From the NCBI RefSeq assembly GCF_004331345.1, contig NZ_SJJZ01000004.1, positions 744,001 through 808,000 of the forward strand: a stretch of DNA of 64,000 nucleotides, read 5' to 3'. Every line of letters starts with the position of its first letter. Position 1 is the stretch's first letter. This document shows positions 1-7,949 of the stretch, piece by piece. Origin of the DNA: Kribbella soli (GTDB lineage Bacteria > Actinomycetota > Actinomycetes > Propionibacteriales > Kribbellaceae). A program made the position numbers and the translations under genes. The notes under the pieces are model-generated. The model ran no database searches and had not been told where the DNA came from. It saw only the letters and a list, made by a program, of their open reading frames with translations.

Positions 1-922
1 CCTGCCACCGGTGTCCGCCGTCGCCCTGCCCCCAGACGAAGAGCTTGCGACCCTGCAACCGTTCGGTCGACGCCTGCACGAGGCCGTTGCCCGCTCCGTC
101 GACGGACGCGATCCACGACTGCTCGTCGGCGAGCGGCTCGAAGAAGAAGTCCACAGCGCGCGGGTGCCGCGTCGGATAGGTCAGGTCCGCGCCTTCGTAC
201 AGCGGTACGTCGACCAGGTCGAGGCGACTGCCGTACCCGAACCGCCAGGCCTGGTCCGCAGGCACGAGGACGCGGCGGTCCGGCGACTGCGGGACCGCGA
301 TGTTCGACCACCAGTACGCCGGGACCTCGACGTCGGACGGGTTCTGCAGCCGTACGCCGACGTACAGGAACTCCGAGTCCTCCGGGAGCCAGAAGTCGAG
401 TTGGGTGACGAGGTTGCGGGTCCGTTCGAGCTCCCACAGCCGCAGGACCGGCGTACCGTCCGGACCCTCGACGCGAGCGGCGTGCATCGGCGCGCAGGTG
501 CCGGTCCAGTGGCCGGTGCTGCCGACGTTCCACTCGACGCCGCCGGCGAACCAGGCGTTGCGCAGCGCGAGGTTCGCGGGCTGGAAGACCGGGTTGCGGT
601 AGAGCAACTCGGTCCCCTTGTGGACGAGCGAGTACAACCGGCCACCGAGGCTTGGCAGGACGGTCGCACGAACGTGGTCGTTCTCCAGCACCAGGGCAGG
701 CAGTGCTGTCTCCACGAGGGTGCGGTTGTACCCGTCCTGGTTCAGGCACGGCAGTGGGCTGTGCAGGCGCCCGTACTCGATGTTCTCCCGCAGGTCGGCG
801 GGGAGCTCGGCGATGTTCTCCACGTGGTGTGGCTCGCGCTGGGTGCGGAGCGGCGCGAGCGGGTTCTCCGAACCGATCGAAGCTGCAGGAAGTACGACGT
901 TTTGAACAGAAAGGATCGTCAC
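1..922 (-). CDS. DUF5107 domain protein, C-terminal end cut by window edge
   Basis: Reading the minus strand from a GTG at 922 gives an open frame to the left edge, about 307 codons. It opens VTILSVQNVVLPAASIG and goes on through an ENPLAPL stretch, RLYSLVHKGTELLYRNP, WFAGGVEWN and YVGVRLQNPSD. These are typical of the DUF5107 beta-sandwich found at the start of large TPR-containing actinobacterial proteins that sit near carbohydrate genes. Full-length members are about 1,000 residues, so roughly two thirds is outside the window. A GGAG lies only 2 nt before the GTG, so the start is tentative. No signal peptide is visible. Function in the family is unproven; a sugar-binding or hydrolase role is often assumed because the fold resembles galactose mutarotase. 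The gene diverges from the flavoprotein at 959 with 36 bp between start codons. Confidence 0.8.
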   Translation of the reverse strand, partial: MTILSVQNVVLPAASIGSENPLAPLRTQREPHHVENIAELPADLRENIEYGRLHSPLPCLNQDGYNRTLVETALPALVLENDHVRATVLPSLGGRLYSLVHKGTELLYRNPVFQPANLALRNAWFAGGVEWNVGSTGHWTGTCAPMHAARVEGPDGTPVLRLWELERTRNLVTQLDFWLPEDSEFLYVGVRLQNPSDVEVPAYWWSNIAVPQSPDRRVLVPADQAWRFGYGSRLDLVDVPLYEGADLTYPTRHPRAVDFFFEPLADEQSWIASVDGAGNGLVQASTERLQGRKLFVWGQGDGGHRWQ

Positions 923-958
923 AACTCCATCTTCCCAAGTGCGCTATACATGGTCGCT
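923..958. promoter_or_regulatory. 36-bp divergent promoter region
   Basis: Only 36 bp separate the GTG at 922 from the ATG at 959. On the plus strand TATACA at 945-950 would serve as a -10 box. A transcript starting about 7-9 nt later would begin at or next to the ATG at 959, so a leaderless mRNA is likely for the flavoprotein. No Shine-Dalgarno is visible before that ATG, which agrees. No clear -35 box is seen. The promoter assignment is an inference. Confidence 0.4.
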
Positions 959-2614
959 ATGGACGCTGATGTGATCGTCGTCGGGGCGGGGCTGGCCGGA
1001 CTGGCCGCGACCGCCGAACTGGCCGACGCGGGCCGGAAGGTACTGCTGCTCGACCAGGAACCCGAGGCGTCGCTCGGCGGCCAGGCGTTCTGGTCGTTCG
1101 GCGGACTGCTGTTCGTGGACTCCCCGGAGCAGCGCCGGATGGGGATCAAGGACTCCCGCGATCTCGCACTGCAAGACTGGCTCGGCTCAGCCGGGTTCGA
1201 CCGGCTGGACGACGAGGACAAGTGGGCGCGGCAGTGGGCGGAGGCGTACGTCGACTGGGCGGCCGGCGAGAAACGCCCGTGGCTGCACGCACAAGGCGTG
1301 CGGTTCTTCCCGGTCGTCGGCTGGGCCGAGCGCGGTGGATACAACGCGGACGGCCACGGGAACTCGGTGCCGCGTTTCCACATCACGTGGGGCACCGGGC
1401 CGGGCCTGGTCGCGCCGTTCGAGCGCCGGGTGCGGGAGGCCGTCGCGAAGGGGCTCGTCGAGTTCCGGTTCCGGCACCGGGTGGACGAGCTGACGGTGAC
1501 GGGCGGTGTGGTCGACGGCGTCGCGGGCAAGGTGCTCGAGCCCAGCGACGTACTGCGTGGGGTGTCGAGCTCGCGGACCGAGGTCGGTGACTTCCAGCTG
1601 ACCGCGCAGGCGGTGATCGTCACGTCCGGCGGGATCGGCGGCAACCACGATCTGGTCCGCTCGCAGTGGCCGAAGCGGATGGGCGAACCGCCGAAGCGGA
1701 TGATCAGCGGCGTACCGGCCCATGTGGACGGCCGGATGCTCGCGATCACCGAGCAGGCCGGCGGCCGGTACGTGAACCGGGACCGGATGTGGCACTACAC
1801 CGAAGGCATCCAGAACTGGGATCCGATCTGGCCGATGCACGGCATCCGGATCCTGCCCGGGCCGTCGTCGCTGTGGTTCGACGCGACCGGGAAGCGGCTG
1901 CCGGTGCCGTTGTTCCCCGGGTTCGACACGCTGGGGACGCTCGAGCACATCATGACGACCGGGTACGACTACACGTGGTTCGTGCTGACCCAGAAGATCA
2001 TCGAGAAGGAGTTCGCGCTCTCCGGCCAGGAGCAGAACCCGGACCTGACCAACAAGGACGTCAAGGGTGTACTCGGCCGGGCCCGCGGAGGAGCAACGGC
2101 ACCCGTACAGGCGTTCATGGACAAGGGTGCCGACTTTGTTGTCCGCGGCAACCTTCCGGACCTGGTCCGGGGGATGAACGACCTGACCGGCGACAACCTG
2201 ATCAAGCTCGACGACCTCGAGCGGCAGATCGTCGCGCGGGACCGGGAAATGACCAACACGTTCACCAAGGACCTGCAGATCACCGCGCTGCGCGGTGCCC
2301 GCAACTACCGCGGCGACAAGCTGATCCGGGTCGCGTCCCCGCACCGGATCCTCGACCCGAAGGCCGGCCCGCTGATCGCCGTCCGGCTGAACATCCTGAC
2401 CCGTAAGTCCCTGGGCGGCCTGCAGACCGACCTGGAGTCGCGCGTACTGCGTACCGACGGCACCCCACTCCCCGGTGTCTACGCCGCCGGTGAGGTCGCC
2501 GGTTTCGGTGGCGGCGGCGTCCACGGCTACCGATCGCTCGAAGGCACCTTCGTCGGCGGTTGCCTGTTCACCGGCCGTACGGCGGGACGCGCGGCCGCGA
2601 AGGCGGTGTCCTGA
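959..2614 (+). CDS. FAD-binding dehydrogenase (3-ketosteroid dehydrogenase/fumarate reductase flavoprotein family)
   Basis: A protein of 551 residues starting MDADVIVVGAGLAGLAA, a textbook FAD-binding Rossmann motif (GxGxxG near residues 9-14) at the extreme N-terminus. LLLDQE follows as the acidic end of the second strand. The GGQAFWSFGGLLFVDSPEQ segment and the C-terminal GEVAGFGGGGVHGYRSLEGT segment match the soluble FAD-binding dehydrogenase branch of the fumarate reductase/KstD family, whose members are about 550 residues. The substrate cannot be read from sequence; family relatives dehydrogenate or reduce C=C bonds. An ATG at 950 is in frame, but the TATACA box overlaps it, so I prefer 959. 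No partner subunit is adjacent. Confidence 0.88.
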   Translation: MDADVIVVGAGLAGLAATAELADAGRKVLLLDQEPEASLGGQAFWSFGGLLFVDSPEQRRMGIKDSRDLALQDWLGSAGFDRLDDEDKWARQWAEAYVDWAAGEKRPWLHAQGVRFFPVVGWAERGGYNADGHGNSVPRFHITWGTGPGLVAPFERRVREAVAKGLVEFRFRHRVDELTVTGGVVDGVAGKVLEPSDVLRGVSSSRTEVGDFQLTAQAVIVTSGGIGGNHDLVRSQWPKRMGEPPKRMISGVPAHVDGRMLAITEQAGGRYVNRDRMWHYTEGIQNWDPIWPMHGIRILPGPSSLWFDATGKRLPVPLFPGFDTLGTLEHIMTTGYDYTWFVLTQKIIEKEFALSGQEQNPDLTNKDVKGVLGRARGGATAPVQAFMDKGADFVVRGNLPDLVRGMNDLTGDNLIKLDDLERQIVARDREMTNTFTKDLQITALRGARNYRGDKLIRVASPHRILDPKAGPLIAVRLNILTRKSLGGLQTDLESRVLRTDGTPLPGVYAAGEVAGFGGGGVHGYRSLEGTFVGGCLFTGRTAGRAAAKAVS

Positions 2615-2689
2615 GGGACCACCGTCAGGCCCGTTGTTGTGTGCTCCGATCCGATGTCCGAGCAGAAGGGCGGCTCCTAGCGTGACCGC

Positions 2690-3856
2690 ATGCGTCGTCT
2701 CTTCAGCTTGCTCACCGCCACTGTCCTGCTCGCAGGTGTAACCGTGCCGGCCGAAGCTCACCGCACCGTCCGCGTTCCAGGTGCCGAGTACCAACAGGTC
2801 GCCCACCTGGACGACCTGACCACGGCCGGCACGGTCGCGTCGGGTCACACCAATCCCGCTGACTACGCGGGCCTCACGCACGCGGGTCTGCCGCAGCAGT
2901 CCGGCGTACCAGGGGTGCAGATCGACGGGTACTTCCCGGACAACTCGCACACCAACACCAACCACGGCTGGAACCACGACTCGCAGTTCGTGATCCGGCT
3001 GCCGCGGACGTGGAACGGCGGACTCGTCGTGTCCGGATCGCCCGGCGTGCGAGCGCAGTACGCGAACGACAAGGCGATCTCGGACTTCGTGCTCTCACTG
3101 GGATACGCGTACGCCGCGACCGACAAGGGCAACACCGGCGCCGCCTTCTACACCGACGGCCTGCGCCCCGGCGACGCGATCGTCGAGTGGAACGTGCGTA
3201 CGACGCAACTCGCCCGGGCCGCTCGCGCCACGGTGTCGCAGTACTACGGTCACCCGGCGCGCGAGGTGGTCGCCGCGGGAATCTCGAACGGCGGCTACCT
3301 GGTCCGTTGGCAACTCGAGAACCACCCGGAGCTCTTCACCCGCGGCGTGGACCTGGAAGGCACGCTGTGGAAGGCCGACGGACCGAACCTCTTCACGTAT
3401 TTGCCTCAGGCAATCAAAGGCTACGAGCAGCACGACCCGGCTGCGATCGTCGCGGCGGGCTTCGATCCGCACTCGGACTTCCTCTGGGACTACCACTACA
3501 CGGTCTACTGGAAGCTGACCCAGCGCATCTACGCCGCCGAGCTCGACCCGACGTACACCGGGAGCGAGGCCGACTACGACTACGCCCAGCGGCCCGAGGC
3601 GCACCGGGCGATCAAACGGATCGCGCTCACCGGCAAGATCAAGAAGCCGCTGATCACCATCCAGGGCACGTACGACAGCCTGCTGCCGATCACCCAGGAT
3701 TCCGACGTGTACGCCGAGATGGCCCGCGGCACCGGCCTGCACACGTACCAGCGGGTCGAGGCAGGTAACCACGTCGACGGCCTCGTCGACACCTACCCCG
3801 ACCAGCTGGTACCGCTCGTCCCCCTGTTGCAGCGGGCAATCAGAACACCATCGTGA
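2690..3856 (+). CDS. Secreted alpha/beta hydrolase
   Basis: 388 residues. The first 23 form a classic Sec signal peptide (MRR, then a Leu/Val/Ala core, then AEA before His), so the mature enzyme is exported. The nucleophile elbow is GISNGG around residue 202, a variant of GxSxG. Later ITIQGTYDSLLPITQD carries the likely catalytic Asp, and VEAGNHVDG the likely His. The tannase/3-hydroxybutyrate-oligomer hydrolase side of the fold is the nearest I recognise, but the substrate is unknown. The 3' end overlaps the convergent kinase gene by 17 bp. It stands alone, 75 bp after the flavoprotein, and may share its transcript. Confidence 0.75.
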   Translation: MRRLFSLLTATVLLAGVTVPAEAHRTVRVPGAEYQQVAHLDDLTTAGTVASGHTNPADYAGLTHAGLPQQSGVPGVQIDGYFPDNSHTNTNHGWNHDSQFVIRLPRTWNGGLVVSGSPGVRAQYANDKAISDFVLSLGYAYAATDKGNTGAAFYTDGLRPGDAIVEWNVRTTQLARAARATVSQYYGHPAREVVAAGISNGGYLVRWQLENHPELFTRGVDLEGTLWKADGPNLFTYLPQAIKGYEQHDPAAIVAAGFDPHSDFLWDYHYTVYWKLTQRIYAAELDPTYTGSEADYDYAQRPEAHRAIKRIALTGKIKKPLITIQGTYDSLLPITQDSDVYAEMARGTGLHTYQRVEAGNHVDGLVDTYPDQLVPLVPLLQRAIRTPS

Positions 3857-4760
3857 GCAGGTCGGCGAACAGCTCCTGTTCGTCGATCTCCAGCCCGCGG
3901 TTCGTGAACCACGCGGCCATGTTGTGGCAGTCGCGCAGCAGGAAGTCCATGCCCTTGGGGTTGCCGACGATGTCGACCACCTGCGGCAGGTCGATCATCA
4001 CGATTCGCTCCCCCTGGGCGAGGACGTTGTACGGCGAGAGGTCGCCGTGCGCCAGCCCGGCCCGGGCCAGTTCACGCATCCCGCCGCGGAGTTGCTCGAA
4101 GTACTGACCGAGCAGCTCCTTCGACGGCCGGACCTGGGCGAGCCGTGGTGCGGCACCGCCCTCACCGTCGTCGATGAACTCCATCAGGAGTTCGGTGCCG
4201 TCCACCTGGACGGGGTACGGCACCGGGACGCCGGCTTTCCACAACCGGTTGAGGGCGTCCCACTCGGCGTACGCCCACTGCCCGGCCGCGACACTGCGGC
4301 CGTGCGCGGTCTTCTTGTGCATCGCCCGGCTGTCACGGCTGTTGCGGGTACGGCGTCCTTCGACGTACGACGTACTGCGGTGGAAGGACCGGTGCTCCTC
4401 GGTGCGGTACCGCTTCGCGGCCAGCAGCGAGGATTTCGCCGGGTTGTCGCCGATGGCTTCGACGGCCCGTTCGACCAGGAAGACGTCGGCTTCCTTACCG
4501 GTTTTGAGGACGCCGAGCTCGGTGTCGATCGCGGCCTGTTCCGTCACAACCCACGAGGGGCGTGGTTCCGGGCCGCGAGAACCGCGCTCGACGTCCAGCC
4601 AGGTGGACCACCGCTGATCCGGTCCCAGTTGCTCGTCGACGGAGTGGAACTTGAAGACGAAGGCGTCGGTCGGATCCGGTTGGGACTCGTCCTGGGTCAG
4701 ATCTGCCCAGCGTGAGTCGAGGTCGGGGTAATTAGCTGTGAGTTCGTACTCTGCAGACAA
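3840..4760 (-). CDS. RIO-type serine kinase
   Basis: 306 residues from a TTG start. Kinase-like motifs are clear: GKEADVFLVERA as the nucleotide loop, LLAAKRYR with the ATP-binding Lys, GLAHGDLSPYNVLAQ as the catalytic loop (Asp and Asn present) and IVMIDLPQVVD as the metal-binding Asp. The spacing and the SPYNVL and IDLPQ motifs are those of RIO1/RIO2 rather than Ser/Thr Pkn kinases. AGGAG lies 8 nt before the TTG at 4760, whereas the in-frame ATG at 4802 has no ribosome site, so TTG is chosen; the ATG would add 14 residues. Bacterial RIO targets are not established. Transcribed convergently with the hydrolase. Confidence 0.87.
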   Translation of the reverse strand: MSAEYELTANYPDLDSRWADLTQDESQPDPTDAFVFKFHSVDEQLGPDQRWSTWLDVERGSRGPEPRPSWVVTEQAAIDTELGVLKTGKEADVFLVERAVEAIGDNPAKSSLLAAKRYRTEEHRSFHRSTSYVEGRRTRNSRDSRAMHKKTAHGRSVAAGQWAYAEWDALNRLWKAGVPVPYPVQVDGTELLMEFIDDGEGGAAPRLAQVRPSKELLGQYFEQLRGGMRELARAGLAHGDLSPYNVLAQGERIVMIDLPQVVDIVGNPKGMDFLLRDCHNMAAWFTNRGLEIDEQELFADLLTMVF

Positions 4761-4908
4761 CTGGTGTGCTCCTGAACGAAGAAGTGAAACTGACGCGGAC
4801 ATGCCGCAGCACAGTGATGGCCATCCGTCAGCCCTCCTTAGTCCAGGCAGCGTTCGCCGCCGCTCGGTCAACCCAGGATGCACGCCCGATCCGGACCCCG
4901 CAACGTAT

Positions 4909-5622
4909 TTACCGGAACTGCGATCGCGCGGTCGGCCGCAGCCGCAGCTCCTGGACCGGTTTCGCCGACCGGCAGACCAGTTCGGGGAGCACCCGCTGCT
5001 GCCAGACCCGCGACGCGGCGAGCTGCCGGCGATGGTCGTCGTACGCCGTGTCGTCGGCGAACCGCGCGAACCAGGTGAGCACCACCTCGCCCCGCAATGG
5101 CAGCGGCGGGAAGTTGTTCTCGGCAACCAAACTCTCGAGCACCGCGACCGGCTCGGCGCCGGTCGCCGTGAGCACGGGCACAACCTGATCGGTGAAGTAC
5201 TCGACGAACCCGTCGTCCTCGGCAGCGCGGTGGTAGACCGCGCCACCGATCACCGAACTCGCAGTGTCGTCCGGTCGCGGAGCATCGAGCGTCGGGTAGC
5301 CGGCCCCGAGCCGCACGGGCTTCAGCAGCAGGGCGTTGTCCGAGTCGATCATCGTCACGTTCGCCGCCGCGGCGTGCGCGCGCCAGACCGGGCCGTAGTA
5401 GAACGCGTTCAGCGCGTCGGCCCGCGCGGGCAGGTCGCGGAACCCGCGGATCCAGACGAACCGATCCGGATCGTCCAGATCGCGGAACTGACCGACGATG
5501 TGCATACCCGTCTGTTCCTGTCCCTCGACGAGATACGTGTCGAAGATCTCGATCAGGGTGTCCCGTTGCTCGGGGTACAGCGTGTACTGGCGCAGGTCGA
5601 CGACGGCGCAACACTCGTTCAT
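4909..5622 (-). CDS. NIPSNAP family protein
   Basis: 237 residues from the ATG at 5622 (MNECCAVVDLRQYTLYPEQRD). The VVDLRQYTLYP opening, the FVWIRGFRDLPARADAL block and the VVLTWFARF repeat are the ferredoxin-like NIPSNAP dimeric alpha-beta barrel, present here as two tandem copies (residues about 5-105 and 125-220). Such proteins bind or process small molecules in some pathways, but no function can be assigned. It is transcribed away from the sigma factor gene. A 19-bp perfect inverted repeat lies 23 bp upstream of the ATG, so repression or activation by a dimeric regulator is likely. Confidence 0.8.
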   Translation of the reverse strand: MNECCAVVDLRQYTLYPEQRDTLIEIFDTYLVEGQEQTGMHIVGQFRDLDDPDRFVWIRGFRDLPARADALNAFYYGPVWRAHAAAANVTMIDSDNALLLKPVRLGAGYPTLDAPRPDDTASSVIGGAVYHRAAEDDGFVEYFTDQVVPVLTATGAEPVAVLESLVAENNFPPLPLRGEVVLTWFARFADDTAYDDHRRQLAASRVWQQRVLPELVCRSAKPVQELRLRPTARSQFR

Positions 5623-5644
5623 GAGTGTGAGCAAACCACTGAAA

Positions 5645-5663
5645 CCTGACAGTTACTGTCAGG
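5645..5663. promoter_or_regulatory. Perfect inverted-repeat operator upstream of NIPSNAP gene
   Basis: CCTGACAGT-T-ACTGTCAGG, two 9-bp arms around one base, lies 23 bp before the NIPSNAP ATG and upstream of the divergent sigma gene. Its core, CTGACA-N5-TGTCAG, recurs with the same spacing at 26424-26440 before another gene, which argues for a real binding site. The cognate regulator is not identified. Confidence 0.6.
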
Positions 5664-5671
5664 AGACAAGC

Positions 5672-5699
5672 GTTTCAAGCACCCGTAACAGACGGGTAC
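5672..5699 (+). promoter_or_regulatory. Candidate SigB/SigF-type promoter of the sigma gene
   Basis: GTTT at 5672-5675 and GGGTAC at 5694-5699 match the GTTT / GGGTAY boxes used by actinobacterial SigB/SigF-class sigma factors; the spacer of 18 is at the long end. It lies about 90 bp before a gene of that very class, so autoregulation is the natural reading (inference). Confidence 0.45.
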
Positions 5700-5788
5700 T
5701 TGCAAGCTCCGGCCGATTTTGATCTGGTGGAGCCAGTGGTTCAGCCCCTGCCACCAAGCCTGCACGACGACACGACGAGGTATCTCCC

Positions 5789-6583
5789 GTGACGATCGCA
5801 CTTGCAGAACGCTCCAAACAGAACATCGCCGACGCCACCCACGAGCTGCTGCTCGAGGCGGACAGTGTCCCGGATCCCCGGCACCAGGCGTGCCTCGACG
5901 AGGTGGTACTCCTGAACGCGCCGGTGGCGAGATCGATCGCCTCCCGGTACCGCAGCAAGGGCGTCGACTCCGACGACCTCGAGCAGGTCGCGTACCTCGG
6001 CCTGGTGAAGGCCGCGAACGGATACAAGCTGGAGGCGTCGACGGCGTTCCTGTCGTACGCCGTACCGACGATCCGCGGTGAGCTGAAACGGTACTTCCGG
6101 GACTGCGCCTGGACGATCCGGCCGCCGCGCCGGGTGCAGGAGATGCAGGGCAGCATCGCCGCCGCGGAGCCCGAGCTGATCCAGCGGCTCGGTCACGTGC
6201 CGACCGACGAGGAGACCGCGGCAGCGCTCGGCACCGATCCGTCCGAGGTCGCCGAGGCCACCTCGGTGCGCGGCTGCTTCAGCACACTCTCGCTGGACGC
6301 GCCCGGTACGTCGGACGGCGGGACGAGCCTGATGGACACGGTCGCCGACGCCGAGGACGGCTACGACCTGGTCGAGAACGTGCACACCCTGACGCCTGTG
6401 GTCGCGAACCTCGGCGAGCGGGACAAGCGCATCCTCCAGCTCCGGTTCTGCAACGGCTTCACGCAGGAGGAGATCGGCAACGAGCTCGGCGTCAGTCAGA
6501 TGCAGGTCTCCCGCCTGCTCCGCGGCATCCTCGAAACCCTCCGCACCGAACTGGCCGTGCAACGGGGCCCCAGCGGCGGCTGA
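5789..6583 (+). CDS. SigB/SigF/SigG-type RNA polymerase sigma factor
   Basis: 264 residues from a GTG preceded by GAGG 8 nt upstream. Region 2 is clear (DSDDLEQVAYLGLVKAANGY, then AFLSYAVPTIRGELKRYFRD and WTIRPPRR). Region 3 carries ELIQRLGHVPTDEETAAAL, and region 4 (LGERDKRILQLRFCNGFTQEEIG, then VSQMQVSRLLRGIL) is the promoter-recognition helix-turn-helix. This architecture, lacking region 1.1, is the stress/differentiation group 3 typical of Streptomyces SigB and SigF. These are normally held by an anti-sigma kinase (RsbW) and released by an antagonist; neither gene is adjacent. The upstream GTTT/GGGTAC boxes suggest it transcribes itself. Confidence 0.93.
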   Translation: MTIALAERSKQNIADATHELLLEADSVPDPRHQACLDEVVLLNAPVARSIASRYRSKGVDSDDLEQVAYLGLVKAANGYKLEASTAFLSYAVPTIRGELKRYFRDCAWTIRPPRRVQEMQGSIAAAEPELIQRLGHVPTDEETAAALGTDPSEVAEATSVRGCFSTLSLDAPGTSDGGTSLMDTVADAEDGYDLVENVHTLTPVVANLGERDKRILQLRFCNGFTQEEIGNELGVSQMQVSRLLRGILETLRTELAVQRGPSGG

Positions 6584-6601
6584 TTCGGGTACCGTCGCCT
6601 C

Positions 6602-7465
6602 GTGGACTTCGAGGAGGCGGCCGATGCGGTCTATGCGGCGCCGGCGGCCGACTTCATTGCTACTCGCAACGAGCTGGCCAAGCAGCTGAAGGCCGGTGGC
6701 GACGCGGCGGCGTCGACCCGGCTGAAGGCGCTGCGCAAGCCGACAGTCGCGGCCTGGATCGCGAACCTGCTCGCCCGCAAGCTGCCCGACGAGCTCGACG
6801 ACCTGCTCGCGCTCGGTGACGAGTTCCGGGAGGCGACCGCCGATCTCGACGGCGAGCGGCTGCGGGACCTGACGCCGAGGCGCCACCGGCTTTTGGACAA
6901 GCTGTCCAAGGAGGCCGCCCGGCTGGCTGCCGACGAAGGTCAGAAGGTCAGCCCGGACGTCGGTCAGAAGCTGCGCGAGACGCTGGACGCCGCGTTGGTG
7001 GATCCAGCCGCGGGCGACGCCGTACGCGAGGGCCGGTTGAGCAGCGCGCTGCGGCACGTCGGGTTCGGCGTCGTCGACGAGAACGGCGAACCGTCCAACG
7101 TCACCCCGCTCACCGACGAGCGCCGCCAGGCCGCCCGCGACCGGCGGAAGGCCCAACAAGCCGAAACCGAAACTGCCGAGGAAGAGCGCGAAGCCGCTCA
7201 CCGCAAGCAGACGGAGCAGGACGAACGTGAGGCGGCCGAGCGCGCCCTGGCCAAGCAGACGTTCGAGGAGGCGGTCGCGGCCGCCCAGGCAGCCGAGGCG
7301 AAGGTCGAGGACCTGGACACCCAGCTCGACAAGGCCCGCGAAGCCCTCTCCGAGGCTCAGGCCCGGGTCCACCGCGTCGGCGCCGAACTCGACGAGGCCC
7401 GCCGGGCCGCCCGTGACGCCCAGAAAGAAAGCCGCGAGGCGCGAAAGCGCTACAACCGGCTCTGA
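6602..7465 (+). CDS. Uncharacterised actinobacterial coiled-coil protein
   Basis: 287 residues from a GTG, 18 bp after the sigma gene. The N-terminal half (residues 1-150) is a compact helical region with RLKALRKPTVAAWIANLLA and ALRHVGFGVVDENGEPS, a signature I recognise from conserved actinobacterial hypothetical proteins. From residue about 170 to the end it is a long charged Glu/Ala/Lys/Arg coiled coil. No signal peptide or membrane segment. Function unknown; the spacing suggests co-transcription with the sigma factor. The sequence immediately after its stop is the truncated ku remnant. Confidence 0.7.
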   Translation: MDFEEAADAVYAAPAADFIATRNELAKQLKAGGDAAASTRLKALRKPTVAAWIANLLARKLPDELDDLLALGDEFREATADLDGERLRDLTPRRHRLLDKLSKEAARLAADEGQKVSPDVGQKLRETLDAALVDPAAGDAVREGRLSSALRHVGFGVVDENGEPSNVTPLTDERRQAARDRRKAQQAETETAEEEREAAHRKQTEQDEREAAERALAKQTFEEAVAAAQAAEAKVEDLDTQLDKAREALSEAQARVHRVGAELDEARRAARDAQKESREARKRYNRL

Positions 7466-7475
7466 ACTGGGTACC

Positions 7476-7949
7476 GGCCGCGAGGTCCCGTACGAGAAGA
7501 TCGTGAAGGGTCACGACGTCGGCGGCGGCGAGTACGTGATCGTCGAACCCGAGGAGCTCGACGACATCGCGCCGGGCAAGTCCCGGTCGCTGGAGATCGA
7601 CACGTTCGTCGACCTGGACGAGGAGCTCGGCGATCTGCCCCGCAAGTCCGGCGCCGGCAAGCAGTTGTCGATGGCCGTCGACCTGATCGAGGCGATGAGC
7701 GGCGAGTGGAAGCCGGCGTCGTACCAGGACACCTACACCGAGCGGGTCAAGGAACTGGTCAAGACCAAGCACCAGGGCAAGGAGGTCGTCTACTCCGAGG
7801 AGGAGCCGCAGGCGACGAACCCGACCGACCTGGTCGCCGCCCTCCGCGCCAGCGTCGAGGAGGCCCGCAAGTCCCGCGGAGCGAAGAAGAAGGCCACGAC
7901 AAAGAAAACGGCGGCCAAGAAGAAGACCAGCAAGAAGAAGGCTGCCTAG
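7476..7949 (+). pseudogene. ku: Remnant of DNA-end-binding protein Ku, missing N-terminus and core
   Basis: The frame reads GREVPYEKIVKGHDVGGG, IVEPEELDDIAPGKSR and FVDLDE, which is Ku from about residue 50 to 105. It then jumps directly to ELGDLPRKSGAGKQLSMA, IEAMSGEWKPASYQDTY and RVKELVKTKHQGKEVV, which is the C-terminal third, ending in a Lys/Ala-rich tail (AKKKATTKKTAAKKKTSK). About 50 N-terminal residues and some 80 residues of the central DNA-encircling beta-barrel (the IDPIYFDRPYYL region) are absent, yet the join stays in frame. It begins directly after the stop of the coiled-coil gene with no start codon or ribosome site of its own. I read it as a decayed non-homologous end-joining gene; no ligD is in the window. 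Confidence 0.75.

Noticed and set aside
1187..2977. Minus-strand open frame of 596 codons opposite the flavoprotein gene
   Set aside because: Composition is typical of an antisense shadow, and the plus strand carries the FAD motif and family blocks.
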